Numbered from the stretch's first letter, positions 1 through 6,902 are shown. The stretch is DNA of 9,001 nucleotides from CAYQLT01 sp964418425 (GCA_964418425.1 CAYQLT010000084.1:1-9001), one strand, 5' to 3'. Notes: generated by a model not told the origin, from the letters alone. A program made the numbers and translations.

Positions 1-270
1 ACGAAGCTCCTGGGCACGTGCGGGGACATCAACGTTCCCGTTCTATGTGGGGGGGTCGTTGTCCATCCGGGGGATCTCATCCTGGGGGATGACAATGGGG
101 TCGTCGTGGTCCGGCCGGATGCGGTAACCAGCTTGTTTGAGAAGGCCTTAGCTGCCCAACGGCGCGAAGAAGCGCTCAGGGATCAACTGCGCGCAGGCAA
201 GCCTCTTTCCCGGCTTTCCGGCGCCAGCGAGCTGATAGGGGGTAAACTCAATGCGCCGCCACGTCCTTAA
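1..270 (+). CDS. RraA/HMG-aldolase-family protein, C-terminal part
   Basis: This is the last 89 codons of a gene that begins before the window; it ends with TAA at 268-270. The fragment carries the family's C-terminal pattern: VPVLCGGVVVHPGD, then GDDNGVVVV, followed by a charged helix (FEKALAAQRREEALRDQL). This matches the RraA-like fold shared by 4-hydroxy-4-methyl-2-oxoglutarate / oxaloacetate aldolases, the RNase E inhibitor RraA and proteins once called dimethylmenaquinone methyltransferases. The metal- and substrate-binding part lies upstream and cannot be checked, so aldolase activity is inferred. A metabolic role is favoured over RNase inhibition because the last 20 bases overlap the start of a TRAP transporter gene, implying one operon and coupled translation. 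The imported substrate or its breakdown product may be what this enzyme acts on. Confidence 0.85.
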   Translation, partial: TKLLGTCGDINVPVLCGGVVVHPGDLILGDDNGVVVVRPDAVTSLFEKALAAQRREEALRDQLRAGKPLSRLSGASELIGGKLNAPPRP

Positions 271-1261
271 AAGTGCGTTGGTTGTGGTATCGGCGATGGT
301 GGTATGCGTCGGTACTGCCGCAGTGAGCATGGCGGCGGCAACCGCTACGATCCGGGTCGCGAGCAAGATGCCGCCCGAAAGCCCGGAGGGCATAGGGTTT
401 CAGCGCTTCGCCGACCTCGCCCGGCAGTACGGTGGGGGGCGGCTGGAGGTGATCGTCTACCCCTCGGAACAGTTGGGAGGCACAGACGCAACCCTTGAGC
501 AGCTTCGGGCTGGGACCATCGACATCTATGTGGAGGGTGCCACCTACCTGCAGCGCTATGTCCCGGACATGAAAGTGGGGGCGCTTCCCTTCCTGTTCCG
601 TTCCCGAGAACAGTGGGTTCGGTTCGTGCAATCGGACCTGTATCGTTCCTGGGTGCAAAGGCTCACCAACCAATTCAACATCACAATCCTCGGCTCGGAG
701 TCGGATTTCGTGCGAGGTCCCTATCGGGTCCTGCTCACTCGCAAGCCTGTTCACAACCTGGCCGACCTTCGTGGCGTCCGCTTGCGGATGCCACCTGACG
801 AGACGTCCGTTCAGGTTTGGGGCTATCTCGGCGCGGTGCCCCAGATCCTGGAGTGGACGGAGGTCTACGAGGCGATCGCGCGGGGTATCGTGGAGGGCGT
901 CACATCGCCCATCGCCCTGGTGGAGAGTATGGGGTTTCACGAGGTGGCTCCCTACATTGTGCGAACGAACGAGTATCCCCAGGGCATCGCCTTCATGATG
1001 AATGCTCGCAAGTGGAGGTCTCTCTCTCCCGAACTGCAGGAGGCTCTCCTGAAGGCGCACCAGGGCGCGTCGGCCCTGAGTCAGGAGCTCATGGGCCGGG
1101 CGGCCGAGGAGTCCATCCGCCGGATGGTAGCCAAAGGAGCGGTCTACTCGGAGGACTTCGACTACGACGCCTTTCGGCGGCGCTCCATGGAGCTCTACCG
1201 TCGGTGGGAGGCGGAGGGTAAGCTGCCAAGGGGAATCCTCGAGTACGTGGATCAGCTCTGA
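251..1261 (+). CDS. dctP: TRAP transporter substrate-binding protein (DctP family)
   Basis: Periplasmic or surface receptor that captures an organic acid and hands it to the DctQ-DctM membrane complex; 336 aa, normal for the family. Residues 1-30 form a secretion signal: basic MRRHVLK, a hydrophobic core, then Ala-rich cleavage sites near SMAAA. No lipobox precedes Cys19. The mature protein shows family features: RVASKMPPESP (35-45), YPSEQLGG (70-77), the LRGVRLRMP strand (173-181), where Arg179 corresponds to the arginine that clamps the substrate carboxylate, and EWTEVYEAIARGIVEG (201-216). The usual segment after this helix, of the type DGQENP, here reads EGVTSP (215-220), so the polar binding residues differ from C4-dicarboxylate or sialic-acid receptors. 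The ATG is supported by AGGGGGT at 237-243, seven bases upstream and inside the preceding gene. The exact ligand cannot be read from sequence. Confidence 0.93.
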   Translation: MRRHVLKSALVVVSAMVVCVGTAAVSMAAATATIRVASKMPPESPEGIGFQRFADLARQYGGGRLEVIVYPSEQLGGTDATLEQLRAGTIDIYVEGATYLQRYVPDMKVGALPFLFRSREQWVRFVQSDLYRSWVQRLTNQFNITILGSESDFVRGPYRVLLTRKPVHNLADLRGVRLRMPPDETSVQVWGYLGAVPQILEWTEVYEAIARGIVEGVTSPIALVESMGFHEVAPYIVRTNEYPQGIAFMMNARKWRSLSPELQEALLKAHQGASALSQELMGRAAEESIRRMVAKGAVYSEDFDYDAFRRRSMELYRRWEAEGKLPRGILEYVDQL

Positions 1262-1287
1262 CCGGGTGGTTTCCAAGGCGAAGCCGG

Positions 1288-1327
1288 GTGGAGGAGAGCG
1301 GGTTACCGTCTCCCGACTCTCCTCCAC
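1288..1327 (+). promoter_or_regulatory. Intercistronic hairpin between dctP and dctQ
   Basis: A perfect 11-bp inverted repeat, GTGGAGGAGAG (1288-1298) and CTCTCCTCCAC (1317-1327), encloses an 18-base loop that can add a GGG/CCC pairing (1300-1302 with 1312-1314). Two G-U pairs can extend the base. No T-run follows, so it is not a standard intrinsic terminator. Its place just after the binding-protein gene suits a structure that protects the dctP transcript end or partly attenuates transcription, giving more receptor than permease. That role is inferred. The stem also contains an AGGAGG-like sequence that would be hidden when folded. Confidence 0.7.
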
Positions 1328-1351
1328 TTCGACGGTCACGGTGGAACTCGC

Positions 1352-1357
1352 AGGAGG
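1352..1357 (+). promoter_or_regulatory. Ribosome binding site deciding the dctQ start
   Basis: AGGAGG sits eight bases before the GTG at 1366. The alternative in-frame GTG at 1288 lies inside the hairpin stem and has no comparable site, so 1366 is the preferred start. Confidence 0.8.
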
Positions 1358-1365
1358 CAGCGGCG

Positions 1366-1899
1366 GTGTCGCAAGATTTGGCAAGACAGGGCCAGGACCT
1401 CGGTGTCAGGCGGGAGATCGCCACAGCTCTTCGCCCGCTGGTTAGCCTCCTCTCGCGCATCTATCTTGCGGCCGCCATAGCAGCCATCGGGGCGATGACG
1501 TTGATCTCCTTCGCTCAGGTGGTGCTCCGATACATGTTCAACACCGGCTGGGTGTGGTCTCAGCCACTGGCGTTGATACTTTTCGAGGCCGGTAGCTTCC
1601 TGGGGGCGGCGGTGGCATTTCAGCGAGGCCGGGATATTGTGGTAGAGGTGGTGTTCAAGGCGCTACCGGACTGGCTGAGGCCCTGGGTGGCGATGCTTGC
1701 AGACCTCCTGGGTCTGGCCACAGTGCTTCTCCTCCTTGCCCAGGTTCCCAGGCTGGTGGAGATGCAGTCCCAGCCCATGCAGATCGTTCCGCTGCCGCGC
1801 TACGTGCTCTCCTATCCGCTGGTCGCGGCTTTGGTGCTCATGGCGTTAACCTTGCTGGACGGGATTTTGGCCCGCTTTCGGGGAGGTAAAGGCTCATGA
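1366..1899 (+). CDS. dctQ: TRAP transporter small membrane subunit (DctQ family)
   Basis: Small integral membrane partner of DctM in a TRAP importer; 177 aa from GTG 1366, typical of the family. Four hydrophobic segments are visible, roughly residues 32-55, 63-84, 104-124 and 142-164. The DctQ signature is present: FAQVVLRYMFN after the first helix, then a Trp-containing loop, FEAGSFLGAAVAFQRGRDI and a VEVVFKALP stretch. In many DctQ proteins the loop after the first helix has W-x-E-E-like residues; here it reads WVWSQPLAL, with Gln where a Glu is common. A longer reading from GTG 1288 would add 26 residues with no membrane or family features and would start within an RNA hairpin, so it was rejected. 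The stop overlaps the dctM start (ATGA), pointing to translational coupling and balanced membrane subunits. Confidence 0.9.
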   Translation: MSQDLARQGQDLGVRREIATALRPLVSLLSRIYLAAAIAAIGAMTLISFAQVVLRYMFNTGWVWSQPLALILFEAGSFLGAAVAFQRGRDIVVEVVFKALPDWLRPWVAMLADLLGLATVLLLLAQVPRLVEMQSQPMQIVPLPRYVLSYPLVAALVLMALTLLDGILARFRGGKGS

Positions 1900-3176
1900 G
1901 CGGCGCCCTTATGATCGGAGCATTTCTGGTGGCCATTGCCCTGCGGGTTCCCGTCAGCCTGAGCATGGGGGCGGCGGCTGTGGTGGCCCTTCTCGCAGCC
2001 GGCTTGAGCGACGCCTGGTACGTCATACCTCAGCAAATGGTGGAGGCCGTCTACAGCGTACCTCTCATGGCTGTGCCTTTCTTCATCCTTGCGGCCACGA
2101 TCATGAACGAGACAGGGCTTACCGAAGAGCTATTCAATCTGGCGAGCGTCCTGGTAGGCCGGTTGCGGGGAGGACTCGCTCAGGTCAACGTCGCGGCAAG
2201 CTTGATTTTCGCGGGGATCACCGGCGCCGCCGTAGCGGACGCGGCTGGCCTGGGAGCCATTGAGGTGAGAGCCATGACCGCCCGGGGGTACCCCCGGGCC
2301 TTCTCAGCTGCCATCAGCGCTGCCTCCTCCGTCGTGGGGCCCATCATTCCGCCCAGCATTCCCCTCGTAATCTACGCTTACACCGCCGGCGTGTCGACGG
2401 GCAGGGTGCTGCTGGCAGGAATCCTTCCGGGCTTTCTCATTGGAGCGTTTTTGATGCTCATGAACCATTTCATCGCCATTCGACGGGGTTTCCCCAGGGA
2501 AAACCCTGTTTCGTTGGAGCAGGCGCTTAAGACTCTCAAAGCGTCTGCCCCTGCCTTGCTGACCCCCGCCATCATCGTGGGGTCCATGCTGACCGGGGTC
2601 GTGACCGCCACCGAGGCGGGAGTTCTGGCCTCGGCTTGGGCAGCGGCTGTGAGCCTGTGGACCAGGCGGCTCACCCGGGAGAAGCTATATCGAATCCTGG
2701 AAGAGACGACTCTGATGAGCGGCATCATCATGTTCCTGATAGCTGTCGGCAAGCCCATGGGGTGGGCCCTGGCCTTCGAGCAGATTCCGTCCAAGGCGGC
2801 CCAGGCCATGTTGCTGCTCAGCAGCAGCCCCGCCGTCTTTCTGCTTCTCCTGATCGTCTTCCTGCTGATAGTGGGCACCGTGGTTGAGGGCATCCCGGCC
2901 ATGCTGATCACCCTGCCCGTACTGTTGCCCATTGCCGACCGTTTCGGGATTGACCGGGTCCACTTCGGCCTAATAGTGGTTTACGGCCTGCTCATCGGGC
3001 TTGCAACCCCACCGGTGGGCATCGGGCTTTACATCATGACCCAGGTAGCCGGTGTGAGCTTCGAAGAGGTGACCCGCGAGATTCTGATTTACCTGATCCC
3101 GCTTGTGGCCGCCCTCTTTGTCATTGCCTACTGGCCGGCCCTCAGCCTGTGGATTCCGTCGCTGGTCTTTCGGTGA
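1896..3176 (+). CDS. dctM: TRAP transporter large permease (DctM family)
   Basis: Large transmembrane subunit that carries the transport path of a TRAP importer, driven by an ion gradient (usually Na+) rather than ATP; 426 aa, full length for the family. Clear family blocks: PFFILAATIM (61-70), GGLAQVNVAASLIFAGITG (92-110), AAISAASSVVGPIIPPSIP (138-156), GVVTATEAGV (234-243), the second-half counterpart VVEGIPAMLITLPVLLP (329-345), and LATPPVGIGLY (369-379). Hydrophobic segments run along the whole protein. The ATG overlaps the dctQ stop by four bases and is preceded by GGGAGG at 1881-1886, nine bases away. It is the last gene of the operon, ending 12 bases from the stop of a convergent gene. 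No damage or missing block was seen. Confidence 0.95.
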   Translation: MSGALMIGAFLVAIALRVPVSLSMGAAAVVALLAAGLSDAWYVIPQQMVEAVYSVPLMAVPFFILAATIMNETGLTEELFNLASVLVGRLRGGLAQVNVAASLIFAGITGAAVADAAGLGAIEVRAMTARGYPRAFSAAISAASSVVGPIIPPSIPLVIYAYTAGVSTGRVLLAGILPGFLIGAFLMLMNHFIAIRRGFPRENPVSLEQALKTLKASAPALLTPAIIVGSMLTGVVTATEAGVLASAWAAAVSLWTRRLTREKLYRILEETTLMSGIIMFLIAVGKPMGWALAFEQIPSKAAQAMLLLSSSPAVFLLLLIVFLLIVGTVVEGIPAMLITLPVLLPIADRFGIDRVHFGLIVVYGLLIGLATPPVGIGLYIMTQVAGVSFEEVTREILIYLIPLVAALFVIAYWPALSLWIPSLVFR

Positions 3177-3188
3177 CGCATGCCGCTG

Positions 3189-4805
3189 TCAATAGCCCAC
3201 GGCCTGCCCGTCCTTGCGCGGGTCCGACGCGCCGGTGTAGACCCCGGACGTCTCATCGTACCAGATGATCTGGCCGCCCCCAAACATGGACGGTTCCTGG
3301 TCAGCCAGTACCGGGTGGCCCAGGGATCCCAGTTTGCCGGCCACATCAACGGGAAACCCCTTCTCCAGCGCCAGCCGGCCCCCGGGCAACACCCGAAAGC
3401 GGGGTGCGTCCAGAGCCGCCTGGGGGTTGAGGCCGAAGTCGATGAGCGCGCTGATCACCTGGACATGCCCCTGCGCTTGCATGTCTCCGCCCATCACGCC
3501 AAAGGCCGCCAGCGGCCGCCCCTGGCGGGTGAGAAAGCCGGGGATGATGGTGTGGAACGGCCGCTTGCCGGGGGCGAGCTCGTTGGGGTGGCCGGGGATG
3601 AGGTTGAACCCGGCACCACGGTTCTGCATGGCGATGCCGGTGCCGGGCACCACGACGCCCGAACCGAACCCGTAGAAGTTCGACTGGATGAAGGAGACCA
3701 TCCGCCCGCCGGCGTCGGCGGCGCAGAGGTAGACGGTGCCGCCTGCGGCGCTGCGGTCGGGAATGGGCTCGGGGATGGCGGCCTGTTCCTTGATGCGGGC
3801 TGAGAGACGAGCGGCCTGGTCGGGATCGGTGAAGCGTTGCACGGGAACGGGCGCCATCCGCGGATCCGCGACGTGCTGGTACGCCTCGTGCAGGGCGAGG
3901 CGCAGCGACTCCGCCAGGATGTGCACGTGGCCCGGATCCAGGTGCCGGCGCCCCACCCGGCCGGCTGCACCCTCCCCGAACGAGAAGTGACGGGCGATGG
4001 CAAGCGCCAGTAAGGCCGCGCAACCCTGCCCGTTGGGCGGCAGCTCCCAGACCTCGACGCCCCGGTACGAGACCGACAGGGGTTGCACCCACTCGGGCTC
4101 GTAGCCCTTCAGGTCCTCCAGGGTCAGGTAGCCGCCCGTGCGGGCGGCGTAGCGGGCGATGGAGTCGGCCAGTTCGCCCCGGTACATGGCCTCGCCCCAG
4201 GATTCGCCGATGAGGCGAAGGGTGCGGGCCTGGTCCGGCTGGCGAAACACCTCGCCGGCCTTGGGCGCCCGGCCGCCCGGGAGAAAGGCCGAGCGGAAGT
4301 CCTCACGGTGTCCGAAACGGGCGGCGGCCGCCTGCCAGAGGGCCGCCGTGTGCGGCGGAACCGGGTGTCCGTGCTCGGCGTATTCGATGGCGGGCGCAAG
4401 CACCTCGATCAACGGCATGGTACCGAACCGGCGCACCAGCTCTGCCCAACCCGCCACCACGCCGGGCACCGTGACGGATTCCCAGCCCTCGGTGAGAACC
4501 TGGCGCAGACCTCGGCGCCGCAGGGCCTCGGCGTCAAGGGCGGCAGGGGCGGGCCCGGAGGCGTTGAGGCCGTGCAGGCGCGTCCCGTCCCAGACGATGG
4601 CGAACGCATCGCCGCCCAGGCCGCACGACGTGGGTTCGACGACGGTCAGGCAGGCGGCGGCCGCGACAGCAGCGTCGACCGCGTTGCCGCCCCGCAGGAG
4701 CATCCGCAGCCCCGCCTGAGCCGCCAGCGGGTGGCTGGTCGCCACCATGCCCCGGCGGGCGAGAACGGGCATGCGGGCGGATCGATAGGGAAACCGGGTG
4801 TCCAC
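3189..4805 (-). CDS. Gamma-glutamyltransferase-family Ntn-hydrolase (YwrD/oxamate amidohydrolase-like)
   Basis: 538 aa from GTG 4805. Member of the self-cleaving GGT superfamily. The predicted cleavage site is before Thr357 in GGTVYLCAAD, which would give a ~356-residue large chain and a ~182-residue small chain with Thr357 as nucleophile. A GG pair in FGVMGGDMQAQGHVQV (from about residue 435) fits the oxyanion-hole glycines. N-terminal blocks MVATSHPLAAQAG, GGNAVDAAVAAA and GGDAFAIVW are typical. No signal peptide is seen, so it is probably cytoplasmic, unlike secreted glutathione-degrading GGTs. The family arginine that binds the glutamyl alpha-carboxylate (REMAP/REKAP-like) is replaced by NASGPAP (Ser83). 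This resembles the YwrD/HpxW branch and argues for another amide substrate. The start is set by GGAGGT at 4812-4817; a TTG 12 codons upstream lacks a better site. It lies 72 bases downstream of an MFS gene on the same strand. Confidence 0.9.
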   Translation of the reverse strand: MDTRFPYRSARMPVLARRGMVATSHPLAAQAGLRMLLRGGNAVDAAVAAAACLTVVEPTSCGLGGDAFAIVWDGTRLHGLNASGPAPAALDAEALRRRGLRQVLTEGWESVTVPGVVAGWAELVRRFGTMPLIEVLAPAIEYAEHGHPVPPHTAALWQAAAARFGHREDFRSAFLPGGRAPKAGEVFRQPDQARTLRLIGESWGEAMYRGELADSIARYAARTGGYLTLEDLKGYEPEWVQPLSVSYRGVEVWELPPNGQGCAALLALAIARHFSFGEGAAGRVGRRHLDPGHVHILAESLRLALHEAYQHVADPRMAPVPVQRFTDPDQAARLSARIKEQAAIPEPIPDRSAAGGTVYLCAADAGGRMVSFIQSNFYGFGSGVVVPGTGIAMQNRGAGFNLIPGHPNELAPGKRPFHTIIPGFLTRQGRPLAAFGVMGGDMQAQGHVQVISALIDFGLNPQAALDAPRFRVLPGGRLALEKGFPVDVAGKLGSLGHPVLADQEPSMFGGGQIIWYDETSGVYTGASDPRKDGQAVGY

Positions 4806-4811
4806 CGTAAC

Positions 4812-4817
4812 ACCTCC
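4812..4817 (-). promoter_or_regulatory. Ribosome binding site deciding the GGT-like gene start
   Basis: On the minus strand this reads GGAGGT, six bases before the GTG at 4805. It favours that GTG over the in-frame TTG at 4841 and over the ATG 11 codons further in (4772). Confidence 0.8.
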
Positions 4818-4868
4818 GACGGTGGCGGCCGGCGCACGCAACCGCGCGCCGCCCGCACACCGACCGTC
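4818..4868 (-). promoter_or_regulatory. GC-rich inverted repeats between the MFS and GGT-like genes
   Basis: Outer arms GACGGT (4818-4823) and ACCGTC (4863-4868) enclose inner arms CGGCGC (4830-4835) and GCGCCG (4846-4851) with a ten-base loop. On the transcribed minus strand the structure would end directly beside the ribosome binding site of the GGT-like gene. No T-run follows. It may tune expression between the two genes, but in such GC-rich DNA some pairing is expected by chance. Confidence 0.4.
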
Positions 4869-4877
4869 AGGGGCCCT

Positions 4878-6194
4878 TCATGGGTGCGCTCGGCCCTCTT
4901 CGGGCTGCTTCCCGCCCCAGGTCGGCTTCCCGAAGGCTCGCACCGCTGCGGCGAGCAGGGGCAGGGAGGCGATCTGTGCGCCTGCGGCGAAGCCCGCCGC
5001 CCACGCCGGCGAGCGGTCGTAAAGCAGCCCCATCGCGGCGCTGCCGGCAAACCACGCGGCCCCGAAGGCGGCGTTGAAAGCTCCGTACGCGCTCCCTCTC
5101 ACCTCGACCGGAGCCAGGTCGGCAACCGCCGCCCGCATGACGCTCTCCTGGACGCCCAGGGCCACGCCCCAAAGGAGCACGCCGGCCCACACGGCCGGGG
5201 CGCCGCCCGAAAAGGCCAGGACGGCAGCCGCTGCGGTGCCCAGGGGCAGGATTACAAGGGATCGCAGCCCCAGGCGGTCGTAGCCACGCCCGGCGGCCAG
5301 GGCCGCCGCAGCGTCCGCCGCCATGGCCGCCGCGAAGGCCAGCGGAATGACGGCGTCAGCCATGAGCCCCAGCTTCTTGGCATGGAAAGAGATGAGCTGA
5401 AAGTGGACGAACCCCATGGTGCTGACGGAGGCGAAGGCGACGTACAGCCAGAAGGGTCGGGAGAACAGACGGCCCGGCACCGGCCTGTCCGCCGCCGCCC
5501 CCGAACCTCCACGGGTCGTCGCGGCCGCTCCCGTGCCCGCACCGGACGCCACCGAGGGTAAAGGGCTTTCGAAACCCGCGGGGGAGGGGAAGGCGAGCCG
5601 GGCCGAGGCCAACGCCATCAAGGCCAGCGTGGCGGGCAGCGCGAGGGCGGCAAACCCTGACCGGTACCCTTCCCCCCGAAACACCGCCGCCGCCACGATG
5701 AGAGGCCCCGCCACCGCCCCTATCTGATCCAGGGCTTCATGCAGGCCGAACCCCACGCCGCGCCCCACAGCCCGGGACGCAAACGAGAGCATGACGTCCC
5801 GGGAGGGCGTGCGGATGGCCTTGCCCACCCTTTCCAGGACTACCAGGGCCACGGCCATTGGCCAGCCGGTGGCCAGGGCCAGCAGAGGGACGGCCAGCAG
5901 GTTGACGGCGTAGCCGAGGCCGGTGAGCATCCAGTAGCGCCGGGTGCGGTCCGCGGCCACACCGGACGCCAGCCGGATCGCATAGCCGGCCAGTTCGCCC
6001 AGACCGGCGGCCAGCCCCACCACGGCTCCGCTTGCGCCGAGCGTCAGCAGGAACGGGCCCGTCGCGCTGCGGGCGCCCTCGTAGGTCATATCCGCAAACA
6101 GGCTGACAACGCCCAACAGGACGATGAACCGCATGGCCCGAGAGCGCAGCGGGGCTGCAGGAGCCGGTTCGGCCCGGCCGCCAGAGCTCTCCAC
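4878..6194 (-). CDS. Major facilitator superfamily transporter
   Basis: 438 aa, twelve-helix-sized secondary transporter of the inner membrane. The N-terminal half shows SLFADMTYEGARSATGP (31-47), GASGAVVGLAAGLGE (53-67), the loop 2-3 motif SGVAADRTRRYW (77-88), and ERVGKAIRTPSRDVMLS (121-137), a pattern seen in MFS drug- and metabolite-exporter-like groups. The second half has GVQESVMRAAVADLAP (347-362), VRGSAYGAFN (365-374) and GLLYDR (389-394). The halves are joined by a loop at about 203-245 rich in Ala, Gly, Ser and Pro. The start chosen is GTG 6192-6194 with GGGAAG five bases upstream; ATG 6134 (residue 21) is a possible alternative but has no ribosome binding site. The GGT-like gene follows 72 bases later on the same strand, so the transporter may import its substrate or export its product; this is inference. 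The substrate is unknown. Confidence 0.9.
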   Translation of the reverse strand: MESSGGRAEPAPAAPLRSRAMRFIVLLGVVSLFADMTYEGARSATGPFLLTLGASGAVVGLAAGLGELAGYAIRLASGVAADRTRRYWMLTGLGYAVNLLAVPLLALATGWPMAVALVVLERVGKAIRTPSRDVMLSFASRAVGRGVGFGLHEALDQIGAVAGPLIVAAAVFRGEGYRSGFAALALPATLALMALASARLAFPSPAGFESPLPSVASGAGTGAAATTRGGSGAAADRPVPGRLFSRPFWLYVAFASVSTMGFVHFQLISFHAKKLGLMADAVIPLAFAAAMAADAAAALAAGRGYDRLGLRSLVILPLGTAAAAVLAFSGGAPAVWAGVLLWGVALGVQESVMRAAVADLAPVEVRGSAYGAFNAAFGAAWFAGSAAMGLLYDRSPAWAAGFAAGAQIASLPLLAAAVRAFGKPTWGGKQPEEGRAHP

Positions 6195-6283
6195 GTGGAC
6201 TTCCCGTCCTTCCGGGCCCTAAGTTCAGGGTCGGCGCTCCTAAACCTTCCCGGTGTGGCCACCCGCCGCTGGCATCGTCGTGC

Positions 6284-6793
6284 TCAGGCCCGCCGGCCGT
6301 AGGCCTCCCAGGATACGACCTCGTCGAAGGGCTTCTTGACCCCTTTTCGCGTCGGCCCGCCTGCCCGGGCGGGGTAGCCGAACGCCAGCACCGTCAGAAC
6401 CTTCCAGCTGCCTGGCAGGCCGACGAGCGAGGCCACCCGGTCGCCATCGAAGCCCCCGATCCAGCACATCCCGACGCCCTCGTTCCAGCCGGCCAGCTCC
6501 ATCTGCTGCACGGCCCGGGCGCCGTCGATGGTGTGGTAGCAGTGGGCCGGGTCGACGGCCACGACGACGGCGAAGCCGGCCTGTCCCACGAACCGCCCGG
6601 TGGGGCACATCTCGGCCAGCGCCTCAAGACGGGAGCGTTCCCGCACGACGACGAAGTGCCAGGGCTGGCGGTTGAGGGCGCTGGGGGCCAGGCGGCCGGC
6701 CTCGAGAATGCGCCGGATGGTGGCGTCCGGCACGGGTTCGGGGCGGAAGTCACGGGTGGTGCGCCGGGTACGGATGCAGGTCCAGGTCTCCAT
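6284..6793 (-). CDS. Nitroreductase-family FMN oxidoreductase
   Basis: 169 aa, in the size range of the small nitroreductases that use FMN and NAD(P)H to reduce nitro groups, quinones or related acceptors, usually as dimers in the cytoplasm. Visible motifs: RTRRTTRDFRPEPV (8-21), whose arginines contact the FMN phosphate; ILEAGRLAPSALNRQPWHFVVV (29-50), the family hallmark that packs on the flavin; and GWNEGVGMCWIGGFD (102-116), corresponding to the GLGTCWIG block. The C-terminus has FGYPARAGGPTRK (138-150). The ATG at 6793 is preceded by GAAGGGGGG eight bases upstream; a TTG 11 codons further upstream (6826) is less likely. It is followed after 89 bases by the MFS gene on the same strand and preceded by the GNAT gene. 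The natural electron acceptor cannot be inferred. Confidence 0.92.
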   Translation of the reverse strand: METWTCIRTRRTTRDFRPEPVPDATIRRILEAGRLAPSALNRQPWHFVVVRERSRLEALAEMCPTGRFVGQAGFAVVVAVDPAHCYHTIDGARAVQQMELAGWNEGVGMCWIGGFDGDRVASLVGLPGSWKVLTVLAFGYPARAGGPTRKGVKKPFDEVVSWEAYGRRA

Positions 6794-6801
6794 GTCGTTC
6801 G

Positions 6802-6810
6802 CCCCCCTTC
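6802..6810 (-). promoter_or_regulatory. Ribosome binding site deciding the nitroreductase start
   Basis: The minus strand reads GAAGGGGGG, eight bases before ATG 6793. It lies inside the longer reading from TTG 6826, which it therefore disfavours. Confidence 0.7.
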
Positions 6811-6844
6811 CATTATGGGGCCCCAACGAGCCGGACCCGTTCGT

Positions 6845-6902
6845 CGAGCAAAGCTCGTAGGGCGTCCACGGACAGCCGGCCGTGGGTCACGAGCGACGCC
6901 CT
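6845..6902 (-). promoter_or_regulatory. Structured leader between the GNAT and nitroreductase genes
   Basis: The 164-base gap between these genes holds two adjacent inverted repeats. The larger has outer arms AGGGCGTC (6859-6866) and GACGCCCT (6895-6902) and an inner stem CACGG/CCGTG (6867-6871 with 6880-6884). The smaller is CGAGC-AAA-GCTCG (6845-6857). Neither is followed by a T-run on the minus strand. They could form a transcript end for the GNAT gene or a leader structure for the nitroreductase gene; no known riboswitch or binding site is recognised. Confidence 0.4.

Noticed and set aside
1288..1365. Longer dctQ product starting at GTG 1288
   Set aside because: The codon sits inside an RNA hairpin stem, the extra 26 residues carry no DctQ features, and GTG 1366 has an AGGAGG site at ideal spacing.
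248..1384. A 378-codon open frame on the minus strand
   Set aside because: It lies antisense to dctP, has no family features or membrane/signal pattern, and dctP is strongly supported on the other strand.
4083..5561. A 492-codon open frame on the plus strand
   Set aside because: It is antisense to the GGT-like and MFS genes; composition is low-complexity Arg/Gly/Pro/Ala with no recognisable motif, as expected from GC-rich shadow frames.
6812..6817. CATAAT on the minus strand as a -10 box for the nitroreductase gene
   Set aside because: No TTGACA-like sequence lies 16-18 bases upstream, and the implied transcript start would fall within the ribosome binding site.
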